NCBI GenBank assembly: GCA_028829895.1 | Contig: CM054179.1 | Coordinates: 38,439,117 to 38,503,116, forward strand | Length of the DNA stretch: 64,000 bases | Direction: 5' to 3' | DNA from: Sinotaia quadrata | Taxonomy: Eukaryota; Mollusca; Gastropoda; Architaenioglossa; Viviparidae | In this document: positions 11,734 to 23,671 of the stretch, in pieces | Layout: each line of letters starts with the position of its first letter | Position numbering within the stretch: the stretch's first letter is position 1 | The notes under the pieces: model-generated | Seen by the model: the letters and a program-made list of their open reading frames with translations, nothing else | Told to the model about the DNA's origin: nothing | Database searches by the model: none | Made by a program: the position numbers and the translations under genes

Positions 11734-11967
11734 GTGTCAGTGAAGGGGACAGTATACTATGTGTACAACGGAATGTTCTTCCCGCCATTGATGTTGGCTC
11801 GTCGTCTTCGGAATCCTCCAAAAATGAGGTGGACAAACCGTTCTTCAACTGGGGTGGGGAACTGCTGGATGACAACTACACCATTCGTTGTCATAGTAAC
11901 ATCTATTGCTTTACTCTATGGACGTCGGATGGTCACAACAAATCCAAGGTTACTGTTTTGAAACAAG
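11734..11967 (+). CDS. BMPR2: BMPR2 exon 2: first half of the extracellular ligand-binding domain
   Basis: Acceptor 'tttcatgtttcag', donor g|GTAGGT, phase 1 in and phase 1 out, 78 codons. Read in the frame starting GTC at 11736, it gives a stop-free stretch with the first three cysteines of the ten-cysteine three-finger fold, in the contexts SILCVQRN, TIRCHSN and IYCFTLW, and ends in VTVLKQ before the split Gly codon. Human BMPR2 has the same pattern (TILC, STCYGLW, LVKQG). NYT and NKS are possible N-glycosylation sites. The exon is longer than human exon 2 (171 nt), with a Ser-rich insertion (GSSSSESS) before the conserved part. The competing open frame at 11692-11961 is a shadow. Confidence 0.93.
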
Positions 11968-12129
11968 GTAGGTTGATAGTATTGTAAAACTCACACACCA
12001 TTCTTTGGCCACCGCATTATAGCATTACATCACTGTGAGTTTTTTGCAGGGGACTTGCACTTTGTAGGAGTGCGAAAACTATCTCATTATCATTCCGTTC
12101 TATAATTGCATTTATAACCGTCACTCTTC

Positions 12130-12430
12130 TCTCTAGGTACTCTTATGAAGCTAATTCACTTTTACTTATGTCTCTAGTATTCTTATTAAGCTAATTCACT
12201 TTTACTCATGTCTCTAGTATTCTTATTAAGCTAATTCACTTTTACTCATGTCTCTAGTATTCTTATTAAGCTAACTCACTCTTATTCATGTCTTTATGTA
12301 CTCTTATAAAACTGAGTCATTCTTACTCATGTTTCTAGGTACTCTTAATAAAGCTAATTCACTCTTATTCATGTCTTTAGTTACTCATATAAAGCTGATT
12401 TACTTTCACTCCTGTCTTTATGCACTCTTG
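12130..12430. repeat. 40-bp minisatellite in intron 2, about 7-8 copies
   Basis: The unit has 'attcttattaagctaattca' followed by 'cttttactcatgtctctagt'. It begins about 160 bases after the exon 2 donor. Each copy contains a pyrimidine-rich stretch ending in TAG, which resembles a weak 3' splice site. Confidence 0.9.
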
Positions 12431-12634
12431 TGCTAACATCTCTGCCATTCCTGTCATATTATTATTATTAATAATAATTAATCGTACATAACTAGTTACA
12501 GGTGAGGAGAAATCTTAATTTATGTTATTAATAATTCTCTAGCAGACATCACTCGTCTCTCTTATTTGAGGGATATGCGGGCACTGTAAACATTTTCTAC
12601 TCCACAATATTAAAGACAATATTTACCATTACAC

Positions 12635-14000
12635 ACTATTTCCATAGATGAAAATCTTCAAAGAAGAAGACAGATCTGTCTTTAATCTATATTTAGCGAG
12701 CCCCCATTCATCCACTTTCTTCTCCAACAAAAAATTATCAAATCGTGTAAGAAGGTCAATAAATTTATTAAATCAACAATCAAATATACATATAATACAT
12801 ACAATGAAAAAGATTACTTGACATTGGTATTTCCTTGAAACCACATTTGAATAAATTTTGTACTACACAATCTTATATCCAAAAGAATACAGTTCAGCAG
12901 TTCACAACACAAATTACAGGATAGTTCTATCAGAGAACAGAAATGGAGTTATGAGATAAGTGATAATAGTTTCTAAGTAACTTGATTTAGTCACAATAGT
13001 CTTTTGTGTGCTGTTGTAACAAAGGCACAAGTCTATTAGGTCAGTTCCTCATGTTTCTCTTGCACATTTGTAGGACACTGATTCACTGCTATTCTCTTGA
13101 GGTTAACTTGGCTGCCTTCACCATATTTGGCTCACTCAATCAGAACAGCAACTGTAGCAATTTCCAGTACCAGTAATTGCTCGATGTAGTCAGCATACTT
13201 TGCCACATACATCAATGGGGTGTAGTGTATTCTCCACATTTACATACCTCTCCCCACCTCTACCACGGTGGGTCATAGTGGTTTATAATCAGTAAACCAG
13301 GAGTTTCAGATCATACACAGAAGAAAGGCTGCCTTACCCTGAAAGATATAATCAGGGAGCAAACGCTAAGTTTCCAGTTTATCGCTTTTTTAAAACTCCA
13401 TTCTTTCTTACATTCAAATCTCAACTTTCAATTTCCTGTATTTATTAGCCCAGTACATGCGTACATATAATAAATACAGCATATCTGTTTATGAACAGGT
13501 TCACTAGAAAAATGTCAAGTGTTTAGCATACTATATACAAGCATCCTAGATCAAACATTTGTAGAAATAATACTCACGTAATACATTTCTACATAAAACT
13601 CAAGTATAACACATCAATAGCAAAAATGCACGATATATTTCAAAGTCCATTCTCTCTCAATCAGTCAGTTAACTCACTATTAAGTTAACGACCACCTTTC
13701 AAGACTGGACTTTTTGCCATACCAAATTCAAGTGATTAGACAATAGAATTTTCTACAGCAAGTAAACTTTTTGATCTCAGCCCATTGGCTGGTCTCGTTC
13801 TCATAATCTTAACCATTGGATAATAAAATCTACTCATCCAGTTGGAACTAGTTTTCATTACATCAGCAATTTCTAGGCATATTCTCAACTAGAGTGTTAC
13901 TCCAACTCAGACACTTAGTAAACTACCATCATAAGGAGTGCCCAAGGTCGGTCACTTCGACAATTTATATAACAATTAAGTTTAGAAACATGAATAGGCA
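12635..14000. mobile_element. LTR-like dispersed repeat, copy 1
   Basis: About 1.3 kb alignable by eye, in the same orientation, with 22170-23145 (shared pieces include 'tctttaatctatatttag', then 'gagccccc', 'gagaacagaaatggagttat' and 'cactattaagtt'/'cacattaagcta'). A further 100-base block near 13885-13990, starting 'ccatcataaggagtgcccaa', matches 22038-22140. In copy 2 the same sequence flanks a decayed gypsy pol region, so this is probably a solo LTR or a rearranged piece of the same element. No open frame is kept. Confidence 0.65.
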
Positions 14001-14186
14001 AATTTACTAAGCCACACTTTCTGTTCTGTCTTCCATAATTCTCGGGATGACAATTCACTAGTCACGATGGACCATGAGGCGTCGTTCACTGATGGTATCT
14101 CTTGGTTTCTTGGCATTTAGTCATCATTCACTCGCTCAGGCTCACTGTCCTCTGCCGAATGGATAGTTCTGATAGTTACAAGCCAT

Positions 14187-14290
14187 TACATGGATATTCG
14201 CTTAGCAAGCCATTACATGGATATTCGCTTAGCAAGCCATTACATGGATATTCGCTTAACAAGCCATTATGTGCGTGTTAGCTTAACAAG
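14187..14290. repeat. 27-bp minisatellite, 4 copies
   Basis: 'aagccattacatggatattc' followed by 'gcttagc', with the last copy diverged. The stretch 14291-14830 shows nothing I recognise. Confidence 0.9.
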
Positions 14291-14829
14291 CGATTAGCCC
14301 ATTTTCCTCTACAGCACGCAGGAACATTAGTGTCTAGCAGACCTTGTTAAATCAAGTATTGAATTGCATTAATGTTTCGCTATCATGAAAAGAATTCATG
14401 TACTTTGGAAGGAGCCACTTTTCCTAGACACCCACGGGGAGGCGTTGGCTTTCTAGTCTTCGTGTTATAGTTTCAAGTACTTGTTTTTATTTTAATTTTT
14501 TTATAGGTACTTTGTTTAAATGTCTTCACCTGATCTCCCCACCTGTTGAAAAGAAAATGCATGCATAAATATCTACTGTGACGTCACTGACACCTAGTCG
14601 ATCTCACTCGACTAGTCGTGCTGAACAACGTGTTCCCCTCACACATTCATGTACATGTATTTACTGTGACAACAAATCACTTACGCTTACAGTTTAATGC
14701 ATATGTAGGCCTTTTAGTTTGGTTTTGTTTGGTTTGGGTTTTTTTGTGTATACAGGACTGTTTAGTTTGGCTTTTAAAAATTTTTCTTCCATGCATGCAT
14801 ATGTACAATTGTTTAGTTTGTTTTCCTTA

Positions 14830-15190
14830 TGTTTTCTTTTAGGTACATGAACATGCAGGTCTGCCTAGTTTGTTTAGACACATGCATATGTAGGTCTGTT
14901 TAATTATTTCTTAGATACAGACATTAAGTAGGTTTGTTTTTGTTTTTAGATATGTGCATGCGTAGATCTGTTTATTTTAGTTCAGTGCTTTTATCACAGA
15001 TAAAGGTCTATTTATTTTATTTGTTTATTTTTTAGGCGCCTGTACACAACTACAGTTCTTTTAATGGATTTGATGACTGTGCATTTAGGTCTGTGGTAAA
15101 TTTGTAGATATGTAATAGGCATAATGTGTGTAGACCTGCTTTAGATAAATTTATGTATAGGCATATTATGTGTAAACCTGTTTTACTTTT
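14830..15190. repeat. Degenerate array, about 55-60-bp period
   Basis: 'catgcatatgtaggtctgtt' followed by 'taatt'/'tattttag' recurs about six times with heavy divergence. Confidence 0.6.
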
Positions 15191-15323
15191 TATTCTTTAA
15201 GATACAAAAATATACGTAAGAAATATTCATTCAGTCAGTAACTTTTTGAAAAAGTCATGCTTAAATATAGTCTCGTGTTACACGCCGATAAGCCTAGTCA
15301 CCCCAACCCACTTTTTTTTAATG

Positions 15324-15505
15324 TGTAAAGATGTGTGTGATTTCTTTGAAGCTAAGTGGATGTAAAGATGTGTGTTATTTCTTTTAGGCTAAGTAGATGT
15401 AAAGATGTGTGTTATTTCTTTGAGGCTAAGTAGATGTAAAAATGTGTGTTATTTCTTTGGGGTTAAGTCGATGTACAGATGTGTGTTATTTCTTTGAGGC
15501 CGACT
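15324..15505. repeat. 37-bp minisatellite, 5 copies
   Basis: 'gatgtaaagatgtgtgttat' followed by 'ttctttgaggctaagta'. Confidence 0.92.
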
Positions 15506-15712
15506 TGATGTAACTAAAATCACATCCAATTCCTCGGAGAGTTCAAGTACATTGATGAAAATTTGATTAATTAATTCGTTCTGCTTCACATCCGTTTCTG
15601 CAATTTGTTGATATAGCGTACTGTTAGAAAATCTTGCGCGTTAGTCATCATATTTGTTGATGTTCGATGGTGCGGTGCAGGCAATAAGAAACGCAAACTC
15701 GTGCGGAACTCG

Positions 15713-15893
15713 CTCCTAAACAGGCAGAGTAACACGTCATAGACTCTACAGTCCACAGTCTAAACCTTACCACCTAAACAGGCAGAGTAACACGTCATAG
15801 ACTCTACAGTCTACAGTCTAAACCTTACCACCTAAACAGGCAGAGTAACACGTCATAGACTCTACAGTCTACAGTCTAAACCTTACCACCAGC
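15713..15893. repeat. About 59-bp tandem repeat, 3 nearly perfect copies
   Basis: 'cctaaacaggcagagtaaca' followed by 'cgtcatagactctacagtc' and 'taaaccttacca'. The near identity suggests recent expansion. Confidence 0.95.
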
Positions 15894-16129
15894 CTTAACG
15901 TAGACAAAAGTATTCGACCAATGAAGGTACATTCATTGACATTAATTGTGCGGTTGGGTTTGTGGATATACAGCAGAAACACTGTTTTGTTTGCTGTATA
16001 TATAGTGATTTCGTCTATCAATCACTTATAATCTGCATATTTATTTTCGACAACAGAATGGATTAAGGTTACAGAGAGGATTAGTTTTATTATGTTTAAA
16101 CTTATAATTAAAGAAATTAAATTGAAACA

Positions 16130-16530
16130 TCGCCTCGACGTCAGTCTTGTTTGAGAGGGCTTCTTGGTTCTAAGTTTGGTACACATTTGATTGGTTAAAG
16201 AATGGGCTTACATTAGTCTTATCTGGTGCAAACTTTGATTGGTCAGGAAAAAGGGTCTACTGTTAATCTTCTCTTATTGGCAGTAAAACAGCACTGGTTG
16301 CACCCTCAGGAGATGCGCTTGTTAGTCGTTCGGGTTCATCAGCGCCCAAACAGGGAGAGATGTGCAAGGCCGTTGGTCGGGTTGAGCTCAAGCGGGGAGT
16401 GGAAAATTATTGCGTGAAGTAGCATGGAAGCAACAGTTTGCTTGACAGTGCTGAAACAAAAGACATAAAAAACGTTGCTTCCGTTTGCCAGAGAAATTCA
16501 TGTCGAAGAAGAGGCGGGGGGCGACAAACG
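16130..16530. promoter_or_regulatory. Promoter-like cluster: three inverted CCAAT boxes and a GC box
   Basis: ATTGG (reverse of CCAAT) occurs at 16190, 16238 and 16276, spaced 48 and 38 bases, the first two inside TTTGATTGG or TTTGATTGGTC. A GC box, ggcggggggcg, lies at 16513-16523. The stretch is GC-richer than its surroundings and inside BMPR2 intron 2. This arrangement is typical of NF-Y/Sp1 promoters, but no transcript start or coding exon can be assigned from sequence alone; it could also be the remains of an LTR. Confidence 0.35.
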
Positions 16531-16870
16531 TAGACTTGAAGTGGTGTCAACCGTAAGCTTTACTTCTAAACCGGAACACGAAAACTGCACAACACTAGAA
16601 CTTATTTAGAAGAAGGGAGAGCACTCGAAAAATAACTAGTGTATTATTTGGCTTGGGCTAACTATTCGATTTAACAAAATAGTGTATTGTGAGTTAAGCA
16701 TATTTAAACTCTGATTTATTGGTTGATTGACTGTGATCACGTGTTTTGATGATTATGATCGTGGAGGTAGAAAGAAGGGAGCTATTATTTTCAAATTGTT
16801 ATAAAGAGTTGTGAAGTCAGGAACTTTGGTTTACTTGATATCAGGACACAAAGACTTTCTTTCTCTCGCT

Positions 16871-16880
16871 CAAGCGCGCG

Positions 16881-16911
<31 letters not shown>
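16871..16911. repeat. (CG)n(CA)n microsatellite
   Basis: Alternating CG then CA dinucleotides, all purine-pyrimidine alternation that could adopt Z-DNA. The following 16912-18440 shows no array and no recognisable gene; its open frames are short and low-complexity. Confidence 0.95.
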
Positions 16912-18439
16912 GCTAAAATACATAATTCTTATATATCTGTATTTATTTATTTTAAAACTTTTATCCGGACTGACAAGAACATATTGTAATTTTCTGTCAG
17001 TACATCTCATTATTGTGTTGATATGTTCATTTACACTTACTGTACAAAAGCACAAGGACATGACGTCTGAAATACACGTTTGTTAGCACTCTTTGTACGC
17101 AGGATTTTCATATATTTTGATAAACTCTGAACGCCGAAAGACAGAAAACACTTGCGTGTTGAAAGAGAATGTAAACAGTCGCCTGTATCAGTTTCCCATT
17201 TCTTTCGCTTAGTGACTTGCTTGCCGTTGTAGATAAACAAATTTTCATTGAACAATCTGTCCACTCATTATTGTAAACTGTATATTGACCTTTAAATTTA
17301 AATGTTTGCTTTGAATGCTCCTGGTGAGTGTGTATGTGAGAGAGAGTGAGAGTTTATTTGCGAACAACTGTGTTCGGAAGCATGCATGATTTTTGTTGTT
17401 TGTGGTTTTTTTTTTATTGCAGCATGTAAAGGTAAAAATATCTTGTGTGAAAATTTCCACATCTATTAGTTTAGAAAGCATTTTATTTTAATTTCCAAGA
17501 TCATGTGTTTCTGGAGCCAGACAAAGCGACGCCTGGCATGCACCGTAACAAAAACTGAGATCTCTCAGCATGATATGCAACCTTTTCTCCCCTCCTCCCT
17601 TCACACACGCACACACAGTCTTTATACTCTGTGTGTGGGGGAGGGGGTGTCCCGTATACTTGCGTACATTGATGTGTGTGTGTCCTTTAAACAAAATTCG
17701 GATTGGAAGTACCGGATCCTTGGTGTTCACGCATGCGTGCAAACTGTGTTTTCTTTCTGTCCCCAGTAATCGGCGCAATCTTCAGTCTCCATCGGGGTGG
17801 TGGTGTGGGGGTGTTTCTCGCTTTCTATTACAATACCCGCTTTCTTTCACACGTGTTTTTCTAACTCCTCTGCTGGAGATTGAAAGGAAAGGAGATAAAC
17901 AAAAATCTTGTTGAGTTGTAGCTAGCTGCCAGTGGGTCTCAATGCAGTCACTGTTTAAGAGAGAGATTATTTCTTTCTTGTTTTTTTTTCTTTTGAATGC
18001 TGTGACGAGGGAAACGCTCTCCACCCTCACCCCCAAACAATCTAATCCTCTTCTCGGAGCTCTCCTAGCCCTGTTTCTGAAGTGTGAGAAAAGTGTTTTG
18101 CATTTTAATTACTAGCATGCCTTTCCTCCCATGTAATTTTTCGCCAACAATTGCGGCAATAGGAAGAATTTTCCTGTGTGAATTTCACTTTCACTTGGCG
18201 ATGATTGTGGCACAAAGAGTTACACTCCCCTGACTCACTGAAACCCGCCAACATCAACAAGCAGTCAGTGACCAGACCGCTTTGACAAGAATATACTACT
18301 AAAAAATATATATAAATCATGCACTGAAAGTTGTTCAGTAGTTCCTTGATTATAATTTTTAATGCCAGAATGGACCAATTTAATATCTTGAATGTAATTG
18401 TGTTTTTTAAAATTTTGTTTGTTAGTCTACACCATACTT

Positions 18440-18880
18440 GTCTCAGGAGTAACGAACGACATAGTTCTGTATCGAAATACATCATCTGTTCTGAAAAGCC
18501 ATCATTTCTGTAACGGAAGCAATAATTTCTTAAATGAAGGCAATCAGTTCTATAACGATAATCATCAGATCTATAATGACACTTATAAGTTCTGTGACGA
18601 AAGCTATCAGTTCTGCAATAAAATCCAATTCTGTTCTGTAACGAAAACATTCATTTCTGTAATGAACACCATCAGTTGCATTTAAAATCCCATCAGATCT
18701 ATAAAAGTAAAGATCAGTTCTTTAACGAAAGTCATCAAATCAATAACGAAAGCGATCAAATCTATAACAAAATCTATCAGTTCTGTAACCGTGTAACGAA
18801 AGTCATCAGATCTGTAACAAACGCGATCCGTTCTGGTACGAACGTGACGAGTTCTGTGAGACCATTTTCATTTTCTAATG
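18440..18880. repeat. 21-bp minisatellite, about 18-20 diverged copies
   Basis: The theme 'agttctgtaacgaaagtcat' plus one base recurs every 21 bases. Seven codons per unit keeps frames open on both strands, giving 74-181-codon artefacts on each. Confidence 0.88.
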
Positions 18881-19127
18881 AAAGTCTTGTAAAGAGGTAA
18901 AGGAAATTGTTTGAGTGAAAATCGGACCTGAATGTTTTGTCATTGCTAATACTAGCGGGATGTGTTGGAATTCATGAACTGAATAATCCAGATGTGGCAC
19001 TAATAGTTGGTCTGGTGAGATGTGCAGCTGGCCTTGAGGTTTTCTCAGTGCTGTGACCAATGTGCAATGGACATTTGCATCTTAAGTCTGTCATAATTTT
19101 CTGCTTCACTTTTTATTTTACCATCTT

Positions 19128-19163
19128 CCACTCTCTCTCTCTCTCTTTCTCTCCCCTCTCTAA

Positions 19164-19211
<48 letters not shown>
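19128..19211. repeat. (CT)n followed by (CA)n
   Basis: A CT run with interruptions, then 'cacatacacacacaca' for about 45 bases. Confidence 0.95.
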
Positions 19212-19214
<3 letters not shown>

Positions 19215-19330
19215 AAGGATATCGACACACTGTCTAGCTGTGACATTTATTTATTTTGTGTGCGCAAGGCAAGCACTGATAGACTTTTGTTGAAATCGAG
19301 CCAACAGATTATGTAATCATAACTTTGTAG

Positions 19331-19338
19331 CTCTCTAG

Positions 19339-19381
<43 letters not shown>
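19331..19381. repeat. (CT)n(CA)n microsatellite
   Basis: A second CT-to-CA tract of the same layout about 150 bases after the first, perhaps a duplication. The stretch 19382-20889 has a GT-rich run at 20060-20108 and a two-copy motif 'gaaaagtggcaatggtc' (20716 and 20784), but no gene. Confidence 0.95.
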
Positions 19382-19384
<3 letters not shown>

Positions 19385-21159
19385 ATTTGGGCTATCATTT
19401 ACAGTCTGAAGACTGTGACGAGACCCCATAATAAGGTTTCCTAGTTAATAACGAGCGCCTGCCTCCGGTCAGAGAGTTGTGACGATCATTCAACATAAAA
19501 TAACATGTTAATGTGACGACATAAAATAGCAAGCAACTGTGACACATGTCTTTATCGTGCATCAGAAAAAAAAGTCTGTGTGTATAAATAAGTACATGTG
19601 ATATTTTGACCCTTCATCATTGAAACATATACAGTCACGAGTTATCGTAAGGAAACTGACAGTTATGGTAGCCGAACAACAGGAAACATCATGTGGCTTA
19701 TCATTTTCTAAGAGTTCATAGAAACCTATATAATTAGTAATTACAGACTTGCACATCTTTTTCTTCCTTACTTCCAAGTTGCCTTTGAGTCGATGACTGG
19801 TCCATTCCACTTTTCCCTTGTCATCTTCTGGCTAAGAACAGTACACGTCTGACATGGGCAGTGGAATAGATTATTTTTTTAAAAGCATATACATATCGTA
19901 ATTTTGTTATTGTCTTGATAGGATGTTGTTGGAGGGGGTGGGGCATTTAAGCATTCTTTCTTTTCTATATTCCGATAATGGATGTTTTACTGGAAGTTAT
20001 TAATAACCTCCAAGGAGTCTGATATGAGAAAACAAATATTGTCTTCATTAAAATGCGCGCGCACGTGTGTGTGTGTATGGGTGTGTGTGCGTGCGTGCGT
20101 GCATGTACGTGAAAGAGAGGCACAGAGAACGCATGTTATAGTTGCTTACAGTATGTTTTGGTAACAGTTTGCCAGCAGGCGAAGTTATAGGCGCCTGGGG
20201 TGTTTCTTTGGGCGAAAAAGGCAGATGTATTGATCAGTCTGCTACTAGCAATGCTTTTTATTGTAAAGTCCAACCCGCAAGTTTTCTCTCCTTCATGACT
20301 CACTCGGCGTTTCAGTGCATTCCAACGCAAGACTACCCAGAGAATAGTGGTCTCATTCAGCCGATACACTATTGATTATTTTTTTTTTCCTTTTTACCCC
20401 GGGATGATGGATGTACCTGACTCTCTTAAGCCAACGATTAATTTTGTTATAACATCCACTGCCACCTTTAGTTGATTTTGCAGACGGAGTTGTTGGAATA
20501 GGTAGCCTTTGATGTTGCTTTAATCACTTTAGGTGCTTATTGGAATGATTGGAATTTCACAACCGCTTCCATATTTTCGCTATTTCGCGCATAAGAAGAG
20601 ATTTTTATTTGGAAAGTAGAGATTACTCACACGGACAAAAAGGGATAGTTGCATAGTCTGGGGTTTAATTTTATGGTTGCTTTATGTTTTTTGTTTGGTT
20701 GGTTAGATTTTCCACGAAAAGTGGCAATGGTCAGTTATTTCTGTTTTTAATTATGACGGTAAGGAACACGCAGAAGAACGCGAAAAGTGGCAATGGTCCA
20801 AATATCCATGAGATTTTCACTGGTGGTTAACGTTATATTAGCGCTGGCGGTTATCTATTATGTTAGTGCTGGTGGTTATCAGTTGTTAATATTGGTATGA
20901 GAAGATTATTTGACATCAATATTTCCATTAACCACATTTGAATAGTTTCAATGTTTGTATAGTCTTATATCCTAACACGTAATTCATAGATTAGTGTCAA
21001 TATAAATCACAGGATAATTCTTATCAGAACAGAAATGGAGTTATAGAGATACTAGTTTGTACATAACCTTGTCAAGATGCTGCTGCAATAGTCTTTCGTG
21101 TGCATTCATACCAAAGTCACAAGTTTATTGTCACAATAGAATTGTCAGTTTCAAATGTC

Positions 21160-21930
21160 CTTGTTGCCTTTGATGTCATCCACAGTATACCTGTACTGTT
21201 GTAATAGTAATGACCACATAATCAAACATAAATTTGCCTTAGTGAAGTGAGCTAGGCAAGAGGTTAATGATCTCTCCGAATAACAAAATACTTGCCATAT
21301 AGTTAGACTTGGAATTTCTGGACTGCCCAGACAATACTAAGACAATCTTTCTCCGAAGTCGAATAATTCTGTTCAGCCACATTTAACATATGACTGGATA
21401 CAGAATATTGCTGTGTTTCTGCATCAGTACAGCACCTAGCCCTGCAATGCTAGCATCTGTTCTGAGTATGAATTCTTTATTGAAATCAGGCAAATGGAGG
21501 ACAGAAGCTCATGATAGGCAGTCTTTCAAACTAGCAAAGATGGCTTCACACTCCGCTCTCCAAATCACTATCTCAGATCTGCCTCTCCTTGTCAAATCAG
21601 TGAGTTATTTGGCAATGGCACTGAACTAAGGAATGCATATTTCTATAGTAACTGGCCAGCCCCAGAAAGGATTTAACATTTGTTTTGGTGTTGGGTCTCT
21701 CCATCTCTTCAAGTTTTCTTAATTTTAATGCTTATGGCCACAGGAAACCTTGTCCCACTGTGTGTCCCAAATATTCAAGTTTAAAATGTCCAAAGGAACA
21801 TTTTGTTGGCCGAGAAGTAAGGTTAGTAGGTTACATTCCTTCAAACACTGTGTGACTTCCTGGTGATATTGCCCACCAACAACTGCTTCAGCCAAAATCA
21901 TCAATGCATCAACCTTCACACTTGCCACAG
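21160..21930 (-). pseudogene. Ty3/gypsy reverse transcriptase-RNase H remnant
   Basis: Minus-strand frames carry FLGLASYYR, the hallmark after the RT palm (about 21642-21672), then LTDLTRRG, then the RNase H start FILRTDASIAGLGAVL (about 21430-21477), AEQNYSTSEKDCLSIVW (about 21320-21385) and, near the break, SLLLQQYRY. These follow the normal family order but sit in different frames separated by several stops and frameshifts, so it cannot make a working enzyme. The region ends abruptly at about 21150 in LTR-like sequence where the rest of RNase H and integrase should follow. Confidence 0.85.
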
Positions 21931-22544
21931 ACTATTCTTGGTTCACCTTACATACTTTCACACATACCGTAGCTCCAGCTTCCTGTGCTGCAGCTTGTCT
22001 GCATGTGATTATGCACACATTGTCTGACACAAAAATACCATCATAAGGAGTGCCCAAGGTTAGATTACTTTGACAATTTAACAATTTATATAACAGTTAA
22101 GTCTAGAAATAGGGATAGGCAAATTTACTCCACCACAACATTAAATACAAATATTCATTGTCACACAATAATTCAATAGGTGGTAAACTTCTTTCCAAAG
22201 TAGAAGATAAATCTATCTTTAATCTATATTTAGTGAGCCCCCACCCACCCACTATCCATCATATGGTTAACAATATTTGTAAGAAGGTGAATAAATTTAA
22301 CAATAAATTTATTAAATCATAATTCATAATACATAATTCAGTAGATGTCAATATAAATCACAGGATAATTCTTGTCAGAGAACAGAAATTGAGTTATAGA
22401 GATAATAGTTTGTACGTAATCTTGTCAAGATTATGCTGCAGTAGTCTTTCATGCGCTTTCATAACAAAATCACAAGTTTATTGTCACAATAAAAATTGTC
22501 AGTTTTGTGTGTTCTCTAGCATGATGTAGAAAGTTCCATCAGCT

Positions 22545-22840
22545 GCAGTTCTCTCAAGACTAATCTGACCGCTCTTTCACTATATTAGTTCTCTCAAGAC
22601 TAATCTGACCGCTCTTTCACTATATTAGTTCTCTCAAGACTAATCTGACCGCTCTTTCACTATATTAGTTCTCTCAAGACTAATCTGACCGCTCTTTCAC
22701 TATATTAGTTCTCTCAAGACTAATCTGAGCGCTCTTTCACTATATTAGTTCTCTCAAGACTAATCTTGAGCGCTCTTTCACTATATTAGTTCTCTCAAGA
22801 CTAATCTGACCGCTCTTTCACTATATTAGTTCTCTCAAGC
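22545..22840. repeat. 40-bp minisatellite inside the LTR-like repeat, 7 copies
   Basis: 'ttctctcaagactaatctga' followed by 'ccgctctttcactatattag', nearly identical copies with one T insertion. The matching position in copy 1 (about 13075-13110) has no array, so it expanded after the copies separated. Confidence 0.97.
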
Positions 22841-23671
22841 AGAAGAACAATGCAGTGATTTCCAGTTATTTCCTTGTACCAGAAATTCCACGATGTTGTG
22901 TATACTTTGCCGCCATATATCAACAGAGTGCAGTGTGTCCTTACACTTACACACTTGGGGTAGAGACTTCTCAAATCTATCGTAATTTTAGCAGTTTATA
23001 AATCAATAAACAGGGAAATTCTTTTGAAAAAAAGCTTCTTCACATTAAGCTAATGGCTGCCTTTCATTACTGGACTTCTTCCACACTAAATTCAAATCAA
23101 TTAGAAAATAAAGTGAGATCTGCTTGTAGGACCAGGACATGTAAAAAAAAGAATGATTCCTTACAGTGATTACTGAGCCATGTCGATGAAGAATTTCTTT
23201 TGAAAGATGAGGGTTTACATGTAGGTTTAAGATTTGACAAAATTTGTTTAAGACTTAAATGGAGGAATAAGATTTGACAATAAAGGATACAAGACCTTCA
23301 TTGAGAGATGAAATTTTAGAAAGAAAATGAGATCTTACATTGAGGAATGAAATTTGGCAATGCAGATTGAGTCAGAGTATAATGGTTTTATCTCAAATAG
23401 ATTGTGGGACTTGTGAGTAATGGTTAAAACAAAGTCAAGGCATTCTAGACCGTTTGAGTAAGGGCTTTAATAGAAGGAGGTTAAGAGGTGTATGGTTAAT
23501 GAGTGAAAAAAATCATGAAGTAATAGGTTTTCAAGTATTGATAACAAGTATAACAAAAATTGACAGGAGGCTTTTTAGTAATTGCTGCTGAACTAATATA
23601 TTATATGTAAAAATAATTGTAATATGAAAACGTGTAAAAATGAAGTACTGGTTTTTCTTTAATTTTCTCTC

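Larger units (their letters stand above)
20890..23145 (-). mobile_element. Decayed Ty3/gypsy-like LTR element (copy 2), rearranged
   Basis: On the + axis the order is a partial LTR-like piece (20890-21150), a pol remnant reading on the minus strand (about 21160-21930), a 100-base block (22038-22140) and a longer LTR-like piece (22150-23145). Both LTR-like pieces share 'caatataaatcacaggataa', 'gagttatagagata' and 'cacaagtttattgtcacaat'. Integrase, gag and most of RT are missing. A 40-bp array has expanded inside the right-hand copy. Its orientation is opposite to BMPR2, whose intron 2 it lies in. Confidence 0.75.

Noticed and set aside
11692..11961. 89-codon + frame starting at an ATG before exon 2
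   Set aside because: It is out of frame with the conserved cysteine-rich domain and crosses the acceptor site.
17488..18036. Overlapping open frames of 84-114 codons on both strands
   Set aside because: No recognisable motif, and low-complexity composition with short CA/GT runs; nothing supports a gene.
18105..18650. 181-codon minus-strand open frame
   Set aside because: Its first half is the 21-bp array and its second half shows no motif; no splice or promoter context.
21390..21629. 79-codon + strand open frame
   Set aside because: It is the antisense shadow of the gypsy RT-RNase H remnant read on the minus strand.
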